Shown one piece after another: positions 1-8,351 of a stretch of DNA of 64,000 bases. Location of the stretch: the NCBI GenBank assembly GCA_017427265.1, contig JAFRTG010000030.1:52458-116457 (forward strand), written 5' to 3'. A model generated the notes under the pieces. The model made no database searches, had not been told where the DNA came from, and worked only from the letters and a program-made list of their open reading frames with translations. The first letter of the stretch is position 1, and every line of letters starts with the position of its first letter. Source of the stretch: Oscillospiraceae bacterium (GTDB lineage Bacteria > Bacillota > Clostridia > Oscillospirales > Ruminococcaceae). The translations under genes and the position numbers were made by a program.

Positions 1-2
1 TA

Positions 3-218
3 CTCGCTGATTTTTATCAGGTCTCACTTGATTATCTGACCGGCCGCACGAGCTTTCCGCACGGAAGAGCCAATCCGGTGTTTTCAGAAGAACAGCTTCA
101 TGTTGCAGAACAGTATGCGCAGCTGAGCGAAAAAAACAAAGGCCGTCTGGAATACTATCTGGAAGAACTGCTGAAAAAGCAGGCAACAGAATCTGCATGC
201 GGAAAAGATACAGAATAA
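3..218 (+). CDS. XRE-family transcriptional regulator, C-terminal part (5' end outside window)
   Basis: The first complete codon in frame is at position 3 and translation runs to a TAA at 216-218. The visible 71 residues begin LADFYQVSLDYLTGRT, which matches the last helix and the conserved end of the Cro/CI (XRE) helix-turn-helix domain. A short charged tail follows (EEQLHVAEQYAQLSEKNKG, then a Lys/Glu helix). The DNA-binding helices lie upstream of the window, so the target and full architecture cannot be judged. A strong terminator follows the stop directly. Confidence 0.7.
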   Translation, partial: LADFYQVSLDYLTGRTSFPHGRANPVFSEEQLHVAEQYAQLSEKNKGRLEYYLEELLKKQATESACGKDTE

Positions 219-228
219 GCACAGATAA

Positions 229-269
229 AAGCTGCCTGACTTGCTTAACACACAGTCAGGCAGCTTTTT
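229..269. terminator. Bidirectional intrinsic terminator
   Basis: A 12-bp stem (AAGCTGCCTGAC with GTCAGGCAGCTT) is followed by a T run on the + strand and preceded by an A run. It therefore can serve both the XRE gene on its left and the leftward operon ending at 299. Confidence 0.85.
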
Positions 270-298
270 CATTTGTAAAATATGACCCTTATCTTTCC

Positions 299-526
299 TC
301 AGAACTGCGGTTCGCCGGAGAGAATCAGCATTTCATCGGCGTGCGGATCAATTTCCTTTTCCTTGACCTCGCGTGCCCAGACCTCCGGCTCATATTCCTC
401 GACCTTGACGGTGACGGCAGAGCGGGGGCAGCCCCATTTTTCTGCGAACAGATCCGTGAGGTCCTGTGCGACCTCCTGCTTGACCTTTTCGTCCTTCGGA
501 TAGGCTTTTATCACGATCAGCGGCAT
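299..526 (-). CDS. 4-oxalocrotonate tautomerase family protein
   Basis: This 75-residue protein starts MPLIVIKAYPKDEKVKQ. The residue after Met is proline, the catalytic N-terminal base of the tautomerase superfamily, so the start was set at 526 and not at the in-frame ATG 12 codons upstream. An AAGGAG ribosome site lies at the right distance. Length and the beta-alpha-beta layout fit small 4-OT-like enzymes, which usually form oligomers and isomerise enol or keto acids; the substrate here is unknown. It lies 14 bp after the MurL-like gene and is probably the last gene of the transketolase operon. Confidence 0.8.
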   Translation of the reverse strand: MPLIVIKAYPKDEKVKQEVAQDLTDLFAEKWGCPRSAVTVKVEEYEPEVWAREVKEKEIDPHADEMLILSGEPQF

Positions 527-540
527 AAGAAGCGCTCCTT

Positions 541-1974
541 TCAGCGGTAGTTTTCGACACATTCGCGTCTGACCAGTCCGGCCAGCGCATCAGGCAGATT
601 GTGCTGCGGATCCCATTCCTGCCCGAAGGCAGATGCAGTCTCCGCATATTCTGCGTACAGTGGGGATGCTTTATAGTTTTCAAGCAGCAGCGGGAGTTTT
701 TCGCCTGCTTGCTCTGTGCGGGCGATCGCAAGACAGAGCGAGATATTCACCTCTTTGCGGCTGCCGACGCATTCAAACGGCTTATTCGGCAGCGCACCGC
801 AGAGCTCCTGCAGAACAGGCTCCATATCTGCCATATTGAACAGATCGGCGCCGAGCAGTCTGGTGATCTCTGCCAGCGGCAGGAACGGTGACAGGATCAC
901 GGAGACAAACAGGCATTTTGCGCAGTGTCCGCACCATTTATCCTGCTTGGCACCGGCATTGCAGCTGCGGAAGATCTCGTGATATGCTGTCGGGAGCGAT
1001 GCAAAATATCTTGCAATCTGGAATTCCGTCAGCGGACGGAGCAGACTGAAATACTGCACGCCGCAGCGCAGATAATCCCGTTCATAGGCTGCAAAATCAC
1101 GCTCAAACTGATAGCTCTTGGAATACTGATGATTGACCTCTGCTTCAGAGACTGTCGATTCGCTCGCTGAGGATTCATTCGAGAGAATGACCGTTTTCAG
1201 CCCGTTGACATAGGCTGTCAGTGCCGCCGAAAAAGCAACGATCGCGGAAAACGGTGTGTGACCGTTCAGAAAGCCCTCTTTGTTCAGGCGCAGCATATTC
1301 GGATCAAGCGTGCGTTTCACTTCCAGAATCCGCTCCTTCGGGATGCCGGCAAGCAGCGCGGCCTGTTCCGAGGAATCGCGGTGATTGATCTGATAGGCAT
1401 AGGCATTGTCAAGCTGCCCCTTCAGCAGATTCAGCGTGACGATCGAATCCTTGCCGCCGCCGACCGGGATCAGAAGGCCGGAAAGGTCTGTGCGCTGTGC
1501 GGGTTTATCCGGAAGATTCTCATAATACGGCGCATCGTCATATTCAAACTGCATAAAGCTGTCAAAATCCGTTTCGATGCCGTTGCGGTAGAAGAACTCG
1601 CCCAAGCCGCCGAAATACAGCCGCTTCCACCAGTCCTCCTGCTCCTTGTCCACCAGAATATCGCTGAGCTTCACCTTCGGCGGACAGGCGATCTTCCAGT
1701 AGGAGACCAGCTCTGCCATGCCGAGCGAAACGATCAGCCGCCAGAAAGCGGGATCGTCCTCCAGCGGGCTGAAAAGGCGCTTTGCACCCGGCTTTTGTGA
1801 AAGCTCCGTTTTGCAGGGAATCTCCCATGTCGGCCGAAACAGACCGTCTATCCCGTCAATGGAAAAAAAGTATTCGAGATGCAGAACAGTGCCTGTCTCT
1901 GTCTTTTTGAATTCGGGAAAGATTTCCGTAAATTTGAACCTGGGATGTTTCTCACGCAGTTCGGTAAATGTCAT
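541..1974 (-). CDS. PP-loop protein, probable UDP-MurNAc-L-Ala-L-Glu epimerase (MurL-like)
   Basis: This 477-residue protein carries a PP-loop ATP-binding motif, GGGKDS, at about residues 172-177. A conserved serine/glutamate stretch (SNESSASES, then NHQYSKS) follows near residue 265. A cysteine cluster near residue 345 (CNAGAKQDKWCGHCAKC) looks like a metal site. This combination recalls MurL, which uses ATP to invert the L-Glu of UDP-MurNAc-L-Ala-L-Glu to D-Glu in peptidoglycan synthesis and was described in Xanthomonas. The assignment comes from memory of these motifs, and another PP-loop activity is possible. A GGAG site precedes the ATG. It follows the transketolase genes after a 73-bp gap holding a hairpin. 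Confidence 0.5.
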   Translation of the reverse strand: MTFTELREKHPRFKFTEIFPEFKKTETGTVLHLEYFFSIDGIDGLFRPTWEIPCKTELSQKPGAKRLFSPLEDDPAFWRLIVSLGMAELVSYWKIACPPKVKLSDILVDKEQEDWWKRLYFGGLGEFFYRNGIETDFDSFMQFEYDDAPYYENLPDKPAQRTDLSGLLIPVGGGKDSIVTLNLLKGQLDNAYAYQINHRDSSEQAALLAGIPKERILEVKRTLDPNMLRLNKEGFLNGHTPFSAIVAFSAALTAYVNGLKTVILSNESSASESTVSEAEVNHQYSKSYQFERDFAAYERDYLRCGVQYFSLLRPLTEFQIARYFASLPTAYHEIFRSCNAGAKQDKWCGHCAKCLFVSVILSPFLPLAEITRLLGADLFNMADMEPVLQELCGALPNKPFECVGSRKEVNISLCLAIARTEQAGEKLPLLLENYKASPLYAEYAETASAFGQEWDPQHNLPDALAGLVRRECVENYR

Positions 1975-2002
1975 GTGTTTCGCTCCGTTCTGACATAGAA
2001 TG

Positions 2003-2037
2003 CAGAATGCGCAATCCGTCAGAGATTACGCATTCTG
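2003..2037 (-). other. Hairpin between transketolase and MurL-like genes
   Basis: A 14-bp stem with one mismatch (positions 2003-2016 pair with 2024-2037) sits between the stop at 2048 and the next gene start at 1974. No clear T run follows on the minus strand, so it looks like an attenuating or processing hairpin inside the operon and not a full terminator. Confidence 0.5.
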
Positions 2038-2047
2038 TCAGTATCTC

Positions 2048-2995
2048 TTATTTCGCTTTGACTGCCTCGCGGACAACCTCTGCGATGTGCTCTGCGGACA
2101 GGCCGAACTGCTTGAGCAGATCGACAGCCGGGCCGGAGTGGCCGAAGGTGTCGTTGACGCCGATTCTGCGCACCGGAACCGGGCATGCCTCGCAGACGGC
2201 CTCTGCAACAGCAGAGCCGAGTCCGCCGATGATGCTGTGCTCTTCCGCGGTGACGATCGTGCCGGTTTCCTTTGCGGCCTTGACAATGATATCTTGATCG
2301 AGCGGCTTGATCGTGTGGATGTTGATGACGCGGACGGAGATGCCCTCGCCTGCCAGCGTCTCTGCGGCGATCAGCGCCTCATTGACCATGAGACCCGTTG
2401 CGACAACGGTCACATCGCTGCCGTCGCGGAGCAGAACACCCTTGCCGAGTTCGAACTTGTAGGTTGCCGGATCATTGATAACCGGAACAGCCAGTCTGCC
2501 GAAGCGGCAGTAGACCGGGCCGTCATGCTGAATGGCAGCTTCGACAGCAGCCTTTGCTTCGGTGTCGTCTGCCGGGTTGATGACGGTCATGCCGGGAATC
2601 GTGCGCATGAGTGCGATGTCCTCGCAGCACTGATGCGTTGCGCCGTCCTCACCGACGGAGATGCCGGCATGGGTTGCGCCGATCTTGACATTGAGATGCG
2701 GATAGCCGATGCTGTTGCGGACGATCTCGAATGCTCTGCCGGCCGCAAACATTGCGAACGAGGATGCAAACGGAATCATGCCGGCTGCTGCAAGACCCGC
2801 AGCAACGCCCATCATGTTGGCCTCTGCGATGCCGCAGTCATAGAAGCGGTCCGGATAAGCCTTTTTGAACATGCCGGTCTTGGTCGCGGCAGCAAGGTCA
2901 GCGTCCAGAACGACGAGGTTTTCATATTTTTCAGCCATTGCAACCAGCGCTTCGCCGTAGCTTTCGCGCGTTGCCTTCTTGATTACATCACTCAT
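2048..2995 (-). CDS. Transketolase, C-terminal subunit (pyrimidine-binding and C-terminal domains)
   Basis: This 315-residue protein corresponds to the pyrimidine-binding and C-terminal domains of transketolase. It shows the catalytic Glu region (DCGIAEANMMGVAAGLAAAG), the THAGISVGEDGATHQ segment and a Rossmann-like C-terminal domain. With its partner it should transfer two-carbon ketol units with thiamine diphosphate in the non-oxidative pentose phosphate pathway. The split arrangement is common in Firmicutes. The start overlaps the end of the N-terminal subunit gene by 4 bp (ATGA), which indicates translational coupling and a 1:1 complex. The related split 1-deoxyxylulose-5-phosphate synthase-like enzymes are less likely. 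Confidence 0.92.
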   Translation of the reverse strand: MSDVIKKATRESYGEALVAMAEKYENLVVLDADLAAATKTGMFKKAYPDRFYDCGIAEANMMGVAAGLAAAGMIPFASSFAMFAAGRAFEIVRNSIGYPHLNVKIGATHAGISVGEDGATHQCCEDIALMRTIPGMTVINPADDTEAKAAVEAAIQHDGPVYCRFGRLAVPVINDPATYKFELGKGVLLRDGSDVTVVATGLMVNEALIAAETLAGEGISVRVINIHTIKPLDQDIIVKAAKETGTIVTAEEHSIIGGLGSAVAEAVCEACPVPVRRIGVNDTFGHSGPAVDLLKQFGLSAEHIAEVVREAVKAK

Positions 2996-3837
2996 GCTTC
3001 TGCCTCCAGTCTGCTCAGTTCTGCCTGCAGTTCAGCCATGGCCTTTTCATACTGCTCTGCATTCGGAGCGGTGCCGTGCCAGCCGACCTGATTTTCCATG
3101 AAGGAAACGCCCTTGCCCTTGGTGGAGTGCTGAATGATTGCAACGGGCTGTCCGGTGATCTTTTCTGCCTCACGGAATGCGCGGTCGATGTCGTCAAAGT
3201 CATGTGCGTTCATCTGAATGACATGCCAGCCGAACGCTGCAAATTTATCCGGAATCGGCTCCGGCGAACAGACATCGGTGATTTTTCCGTCGATCTGCAG
3301 ACCGTTGTTATCGACAATGGCAATGAGATTGTCAAGGCCGTAGTGCGCTGCAAACATCGCTGCTTCCCAGACCTGACCCTCTTCGATTTCACCGTCACCG
3401 AGCACGGCATAAACACGGTAATTATCGTTTCTGTGCTTGCCGGCCAGCGCCATGCCGCAGGCTGCGGAGATGCCCTGTCCGAGCGAGCCGCTGCTCATGT
3501 CAACACCGGGGATTGTGATGCAGGGGTGGCCTTGCAGTCTTGCACCGATGTGGCGGAGCGTCTTCATCTCGTCCATCGGGAAGAAGCCGCGCTCTGCAAG
3601 TGTTGCATAGAGTGCCGGTGCCGTGTGTCCCTTGGAGAGCACAAAGCGGTCACGCTCTGCGAAATCCGGGTTATCCGGATACACATGCATTCTGGTAAAG
3701 TAAAGATACGTCATCACATCTGCGATGGAGAGAGAGCCGCCCGGATGGCCGGATTTCGCATTGTATACGCCCTCAATGATACCCATGCGGATTTTGCAGG
3801 CATGGATCTGAAGCTGTCTGCGGAGCAAATCGTCCAT
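2992..3837 (-). CDS. Transketolase, N-terminal subunit (thiamine diphosphate domain)
   Basis: This 281-residue protein is the PP domain of transketolase. It has the SGHPGGSLS signature, the GHTAPALYATLAERG segment and the thiamine-diphosphate motif GDGEIEEGQVWEA ending in NN. The start at 3837 was chosen because AGAGGAA precedes that ATG and the family N-terminus (RRQLQIHACKIRMGII) begins there. A longer in-frame extension upstream reads through the promoter and is rejected. It is the first gene of a leftward four-gene operon: transketolase N, transketolase C, MurL-like and tautomerase. Confidence 0.92.
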   Translation of the reverse strand: MDDLLRRQLQIHACKIRMGIIEGVYNAKSGHPGGSLSIADVMTYLYFTRMHVYPDNPDFAERDRFVLSKGHTAPALYATLAERGFFPMDEMKTLRHIGARLQGHPCITIPGVDMSSGSLGQGISAACGMALAGKHRNDNYRVYAVLGDGEIEEGQVWEAAMFAAHYGLDNLIAIVDNNGLQIDGKITDVCSPEPIPDKFAAFGWHVIQMNAHDFDDIDRAFREAEKITGQPVAIIQHSTKGKGVSFMENQVGWHGTAPNAEQYEKAMAELQAELSRLEAEA

Positions 3838-3931
3838 ATTCGTTCCTCTTCCTTTCTGTTTTCTGCGTTCCGGCCTCTGCCGGAACGGCGCATGAATTCG
3901 CTGTGCCCGGCTTTGCCGGAGCATCGTTTTT

Positions 3932-3960
3932 ATTATACTATATTCCGCGGCAAATTGCAA
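3932..3960 (-). promoter_or_regulatory. Sigma-A promoter of the transketolase operon
   Basis: On the minus strand the -35 TTGCAA (3955-3960) and -10 TATAAT (3932-3937) are separated by exactly 17 bp. They lie about 95 bp before the transketolase start. Confidence 0.8.
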
Positions 3961-4049
3961 GCGCTTTTCTGCAAGTGAGTCATTGATTATTGCGGTTTTT
4001 GCAGCTTTGTATCTGCCGGAACGGCGTGTACGGCGCTGTGGTAAAATAC

Positions 4050-4078
4050 TTGACTTTTTACACAAAATATGGTATAAT
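4050..4078 (+). promoter_or_regulatory. Sigma-A promoter of the small membrane protein gene
   Basis: TTGACT (4050-4055) and TATAAT (4073-4078) are separated by 17 bp, and the site is 69 bp before the start codon at 4147. Confidence 0.85.
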
Positions 4079-4146
4079 ATTCTGCGGTATACAGAGGATA
4101 TACCGGGGATTTTTTTGACCGATTGGGAAAGGTAAGGAACAAAAAA

Positions 4147-4617
4147 ATGAGCGAAAAAGAGACCAAGACAATGACAAAGCCCGAGAGCAACGCAACCAAC
4201 ATTTATGCGCAGCTGGAAGAGAGTGCCCGCCGCGAGCGGAAACAGAAAAATGAGCTGCTGCGCTTCTTCGGCGGTCTGCTGCTGTTCGGCGCAGGCATGT
4301 TCATGATTTTCCAGAACATGACCGTTTCGAGTTCGTGGGGCATGGGCGGCTCGATCTTCCGGATCGGCGGCTTCGGCATTCCGAACGGCACGATCATGAT
4401 TCCGCTGCTGATCGGCATTGCACTGCTGTTTCTGTGTGACAGAAAGCTGTGGGGCTGGCTGTTCATCGCTGTCGGTCTTGTGATTATCCTTGCAGCCGTG
4501 ATTATGACGGTCAGCATTTCATGGCGGTCTACGACCGGCTGGACCTTCTTTGTCGTCTTTGCAATGACCTTTGCAGGCGGCGCGATGATGCTCCGCGAGC
4601 TGTTCCGCTCCAACTGA
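4147..4617 (+). CDS. Small multi-pass membrane protein of unknown function
   Basis: The 156-residue product has a charged cytoplasmic N-terminus (about 40 residues rich in Lys, Glu and Arg). About four hydrophobic segments follow, near residues 42-57, 85-98, 102-120 and 130-147. A Gly-rich loop, MGGSIFRIGGFGIPNG, lies between the first two. No enzymatic motif was recognised. The start at 4147 has AAGGAA at good spacing, whereas the in-frame ATG at 4123 has none. Its own promoter and terminator make it monocistronic. Confidence 0.7.
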   Translation: MSEKETKTMTKPESNATNIYAQLEESARRERKQKNELLRFFGGLLLFGAGMFMIFQNMTVSSSWGMGGSIFRIGGFGIPNGTIMIPLLIGIALLFLCDRKLWGWLFIAVGLVIILAAVIMTVSISWRSTTGWTFFVVFAMTFAGGAMMLRELFRSN

Positions 4618-4652
4618 GCAGAAGGACGCAAAAACTGAATCACTGACGGAAT

Positions 4653-4704
4653 GCACCGCAGGATCACCGGATGAAAGACCGGAGATTCTGCGGTGCTTTG
4701 ATTT
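4653..4704 (+). terminator. Intrinsic terminator after the membrane protein gene
   Basis: A long interrupted stem (GCACCGCAG with CTGCGGTGC plus an inner CCGG pair) is followed by TTTGATTT. Confidence 0.7.
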
Positions 4705-4777
4705 CCCGTGCGGCAGGATATTTTGCTATTCCGATCTGATTATGCCCCCTATCAAAAAAACCGTATGCCGGAATGTC

Positions 4778-4806
4778 TTGCAATCTGCTGCGGATTATGC
4801 TATAAT
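4778..4806 (+). promoter_or_regulatory. Sigma-A promoter of the xylanase gene
   Basis: TTGCAA (4778-4783) and TATAAT (4801-4806) are separated by 17 bp, 51 bp before the start codon. Confidence 0.8.
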
Positions 4807-4857
4807 GAAAATACCGCCGCAGTGCGGAATAAAAATACGTTTCAGGGGGAGAGAAAT

Positions 4858-6810
4858 ATGAAACGACTTCATCAGGCAGCAGCGGCGCTGCTCAGCTGTG
4901 TGCTGGCCATGCAGAGTATGCCGCTGAACGGAACCGTTCAGGCAGCGGATTCTGCCGAACCGGGCAAGGAAATCCTTGTCACCGGCTTTGAGGACAAGGC
5001 GGTTTCCATGTTCTCCAAGCGCGGCGATGATGACACCTCTGTCATCACCGCATCTGACGAAAAGCCGCATTCCGGCGATTACTGCATGGCGATCAAGGAG
5101 CGCAGCGATGGCTGGAACGGCCCTTCGATCTCGCTTGAAAGCCTCGGCTGCAAGCCCGGCGTCCGCTATATCGCAAGCGCATGGGTCAAGGCGCAGTGGT
5201 ATAACGACTGCAAGATCAGCCTGCAGTATACCGATGCCGACGGCGAACAGCACTATAACAACATGAGCTCGGCAATCAGCCAGGGCGAATGGGTCAAGAT
5301 CCCTGAAGTCAAGTTCAGCTTTTCTTCTGACATGAAGGATGTCCAGCTCTATATCGAGAGCACGGACAAGGTTGAGCTTTATGTGGACGATTTCTCGCTG
5401 ACAGAAGGCCCGACCTATCACATCCAGAAGGACATTCCCTCGCTGAAGGAGGTCTACGGCGACTATTTCAAGATCGGCACCGCAGTTACCGCCGCAGAGC
5501 TTGCTCCGGACGCAACCAAGGATCTGATCCTCAAGCATTTCAACTCCGTGACGCTGGGCAATGAGCTCAAGCCGGAAAACATGCTCGATCAGAAAGCATC
5601 GCAGGCCTATCTCAAGGAGACCGGCGACGATACCGTGCCGCAGGTCAAGATGAACGGCGCTGCCCGCACCATTCTGGATTTCTGCCGCGAGTACAATATC
5701 CCCGTGCGCGGTCATACGCTGGTGTGGCACAGCCAGACGCCGACATGGTTCTTCAAGGATGACTACACCAAGGACGGCGAGTGGGTCGATAAGGCGACGA
5801 TGCTCAAGCGTATGGAAAACTATATCAAGGGCGTGTTCGATGTCGTTCTGACGGAATATCCGGATATCGACTTCTACGCATGGGACGTTGTCAACGAGGC
5901 GTTCGGAAACGACAGCGGCAATCCGCGTGATCCCGGCACCTACGAGGCAGGCCGCGGCGAATCCGCATGGGTCAAGGTGTTCGGTGACAATTCGTTCATC
6001 AAGCCGGCATTCCAGTACGCAAGAAAATATGCGCCGGCAAATATCAAGCTCTACTACAACGACTACAACGAATACATGACCGCAAAGCAGGACGGCATCA
6101 TTGAGCTTGTCCGCGATCTGGCGAAGGATAACCTGATCGACGGCATCGGAATGCAGTCGCATCTCGATATCAGAAAGGGTTCGGACGCATTCCCGTCCAC
6201 CGGTACCTATGCGGCCGGTCTGAAAAAGTATGTCGAAGTGGCCAAGGAGCTCAACCTCGATCTGCAGGTCACCGAGCTGGACGCAACGCTGGACAAGGGC
6301 TTCCACGATGATGAGGCCATGGAGATTCAGGCGAAGTATTACAGCGATATCATGGACACACTGGTCAAGTACAAGGACAACATTTCCGCTGTTGTGTTCT
6401 GGGGCACGACCGATGACCAGAGCTGGCGTGCATGGGGCTATCCGCTGCTGTTCAACGAGGATTACTCCAAGAAGGAATGCTTCGATTCGATCGTGGACGG
6501 CATTCAGTACACGACTGCTGCCAGCACGACGCGCGTCGTCCGGACAACGACCACCACGACCGCGACCACGGAAAAGATCACTGTCACCACGCCGGATTCT
6601 TCCAAGCGTCTGGCAGGCGATGTCAATCTCGACAAGAGCGTTGACGTTTCCGATGCGGTTCTGCTGGCCAAGTTCCTCGGCGGCGACAGCAGTGCCAAGG
6701 TGACCGATCAGGGCAAGGCGAACGGAGAGGTTGACGGCAAGGAAGGCCTTTCGACGGACGACCTCACAATGATCCTGAAGTACATCTGCAAATTGGTTGT
6801 TCTGAAATAA
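4858..6810 (+). CDS. Secreted GH10 endo-beta-1,4-xylanase with CBM22-like module and dockerin
   Basis: This 650-residue protein hydrolyses xylan outside the cell and should be docked onto a cellulosomal scaffoldin. A signal peptide covers residues 1-29, with likely cleavage after TVQA. A beta-sandwich module resembling CBM22 follows (about 36-180). The GH10 barrel (about 185-545) has acid/base Glu347 in WDVVNEAF and nucleophile Glu473 in LQVTELDA. A Thr-rich linker then leads to a type I dockerin (about 585-648) with two calcium loops, GDVNLDKSVDVSD being the better one. The second loop (GEVDGKEGLSTDD) is less canonical. GGGGAGAG precedes the ATG at 4858; a longer in-frame upstream start has no ribosome site. 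It is monocistronic with its own promoter and terminator. Confidence 0.95.
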   Translation: MKRLHQAAAALLSCVLAMQSMPLNGTVQAADSAEPGKEILVTGFEDKAVSMFSKRGDDDTSVITASDEKPHSGDYCMAIKERSDGWNGPSISLESLGCKPGVRYIASAWVKAQWYNDCKISLQYTDADGEQHYNNMSSAISQGEWVKIPEVKFSFSSDMKDVQLYIESTDKVELYVDDFSLTEGPTYHIQKDIPSLKEVYGDYFKIGTAVTAAELAPDATKDLILKHFNSVTLGNELKPENMLDQKASQAYLKETGDDTVPQVKMNGAARTILDFCREYNIPVRGHTLVWHSQTPTWFFKDDYTKDGEWVDKATMLKRMENYIKGVFDVVLTEYPDIDFYAWDVVNEAFGNDSGNPRDPGTYEAGRGESAWVKVFGDNSFIKPAFQYARKYAPANIKLYYNDYNEYMTAKQDGIIELVRDLAKDNLIDGIGMQSHLDIRKGSDAFPSTGTYAAGLKKYVEVAKELNLDLQVTELDATLDKGFHDDEAMEIQAKYYSDIMDTLVKYKDNISAVVFWGTTDDQSWRAWGYPLLFNEDYSKKECFDSIVDGIQYTTAASTTRVVRTTTTTTATTEKITVTTPDSSKRLAGDVNLDKSVDVSDAVLLAKFLGGDSSAKVTDQGKANGEVDGKEGLSTDDLTMILKYICKLVVLK

Positions 6811-6816
6811 TGTGAG

Positions 6817-6849
6817 AAGGCGCTGGTTTCAGGAATCAGCGCCTTTTTG
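6817..6849 (+). terminator. Intrinsic terminator after the xylanase
   Basis: An AAGGCGCTG stem pairs with CAGCGCCTT and is followed by TTT. The same stem recurs at several other terminators in the window. Confidence 0.85.
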
Positions 6850-6902
6850 TCTGCCGGTCAGGAGTCTGGGGCTTGCGGCAGAAGTCCCCGTTCCGTTATC
6901 GC

Positions 6903-6931
6903 TTGCATTTTCATTTGGAGTATGTTATAAT
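6903..6931 (+). promoter_or_regulatory. Sigma-A promoter of the AI-2E transporter gene
   Basis: TTGCAT (6903-6908) and TATAAT (6926-6931) are separated by 17 bp, 60 bp before the start codon. Confidence 0.8.
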
Positions 6932-6991
6932 AATATCAAATTTAAGCCCGAAGCAGAAAACCGGAGCTTTCAGAACAGGAGGTGCGGATTC

Positions 6992-8335
6992 ATGAAAAAA
7001 ACAAGACGCGAACCGATCGTGCTGTCACAGATGCACCCGTTCACACTGTTTCTGGTGCTGAGCGGCTGCATTGTCGTTGTCTTTGCGCTGATCCGCATTG
7101 ACAGCGTTGCAAAGTTCTGCGGCAAAATTTTTTCCGCGCTCGGCCCTGTGTTTACGGGCTGTGTCTTTGCGTTTCTGCTTGTTCCGGCCGCCAACCTGAC
7201 GGAACGCCGCATTGCAAAAATCATGGCCCGCGCCATTGAAAAACACCCGCGGATGAAAAGCTATCCGCGCTGTATCGGGTCGTTTCTGGTCGTGCTGGTA
7301 TTTGTCAGTTCCATTGTGCTGCTCGTCGCTGCGACCTTTTCGCAGGTCGTGGACGGCGTTTCCAGAGCCATCGACCAGCTGCCGCATTACTTCGATCTGG
7401 TTACAGAGCATATCGGAATGATCCTCTCCGCAGACAACAATATCGCGCGGTATCTCTCCGATCTCAGCGACCGTTTTTCCGCCTCGCAGCTCGGCATGGG
7501 CAGTGTCGATACGGTGGATGTCACGCAGCGGCTGCTTTCGGCTGCGGCATCCGGTGCAGCGGGCACGTTCGGCTTTCTCTATGACGTGATCGTCGGCTTT
7601 GTCGTCGCGGTGTATCTGCTTGTCAGCCGCGACCGCTTCTTCAAGCAGTGGAAGCAAATCCTCTATGCCGTCTGCAAGCCCAAGACCGCTGTATGGATTG
7701 ACGGCCGTCTGCGCATCGCAAACCAGACCTTCGGCACGGCGGCCATCGGCAAGCTGATTGACTCTGTTCTGATCGGTCTGTTCTGCTTTATCGGCTGCTC
7801 GGTCATCCGCACGCCTTACAGCACACTGATTGCCGTCATCATCGGCGTGACGAATATGATACCGTATTTCGGCCCGATCTTCGGCGCCATTCCCTGCGTA
7901 CTGCTGATTCTGATGGAAAGCCCCGCAAAGGCACTCTATTTTGCGATCTTTATCATCGCGCTGCAGCAGTTTGATGCGAATATTCTCGATCCGCGAATCG
8001 TCGGCAAGTCGATCGGCCTGCCCGCATTCTGGGAGCTGTTTGCCTGTCTGCTGGGCGGCGGTCTGTTCGGCATTGTCGGCCTGATTATCGGCGTGCCGGC
8101 CTTCGCGGTCGTATACACACTGGTCAAGCAGCTCGTTTCGGAGCGGCTCAGCGACCGCGTCAAGGAGGGCGAGCTGACGCCGGAATTCCTGCGGGAACAG
8201 CTCGGCGTGACGGAGGTCATACAGGAATCCGGTCTGTTCAGCGACGACGAATCCGACAGTCCGTATATCCAGCATCTGATTCTGCTTGAAGATATTGCAC
8301 AGCAGCCGCACATAAACAAGGATAAACCGGAATAA
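6992..8335 (+). CDS. AI-2E family transporter
   Basis: This 447-residue inner-membrane protein has paired N-terminal membrane helices, a soluble helical region (about 120-180), and a C-terminal half with several helices. That half contains the conserved ending of the family (LDPRIVGKSIGLPAFWELFACLLGG followed by IIGVPAFAVVY). The family (YdiK/PerM/TqsA type) includes autoinducer-2 exporters and Na+/H+ antiporter-like members, so the substrate is not certain. AGGAGGT precedes the ATG at 6992. The acidic C-terminal tail of about 50 residues is unusually long. The gene lies 16 bp before the lipoprotein gene and is probably cotranscribed with it. Confidence 0.88.
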   Translation: MKKTRREPIVLSQMHPFTLFLVLSGCIVVVFALIRIDSVAKFCGKIFSALGPVFTGCVFAFLLVPAANLTERRIAKIMARAIEKHPRMKSYPRCIGSFLVVLVFVSSIVLLVAATFSQVVDGVSRAIDQLPHYFDLVTEHIGMILSADNNIARYLSDLSDRFSASQLGMGSVDTVDVTQRLLSAAASGAAGTFGFLYDVIVGFVVAVYLLVSRDRFFKQWKQILYAVCKPKTAVWIDGRLRIANQTFGTAAIGKLIDSVLIGLFCFIGCSVIRTPYSTLIAVIIGVTNMIPYFGPIFGAIPCVLLILMESPAKALYFAIFIIALQQFDANILDPRIVGKSIGLPAFWELFACLLGGGLFGIVGLIIGVPAFAVVYTLVKQLVSERLSDRVKEGELTPEFLREQLGVTEVIQESGLFSDDESDSPYIQHLILLEDIAQQPHINKDKPE

Positions 8336-8351
8336 AGGAGTTGCCTGTCTG

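Noticed and set aside
4795-6306. A 503-codon open frame on the minus strand
   Set aside because: It is antisense to the xylanase gene.
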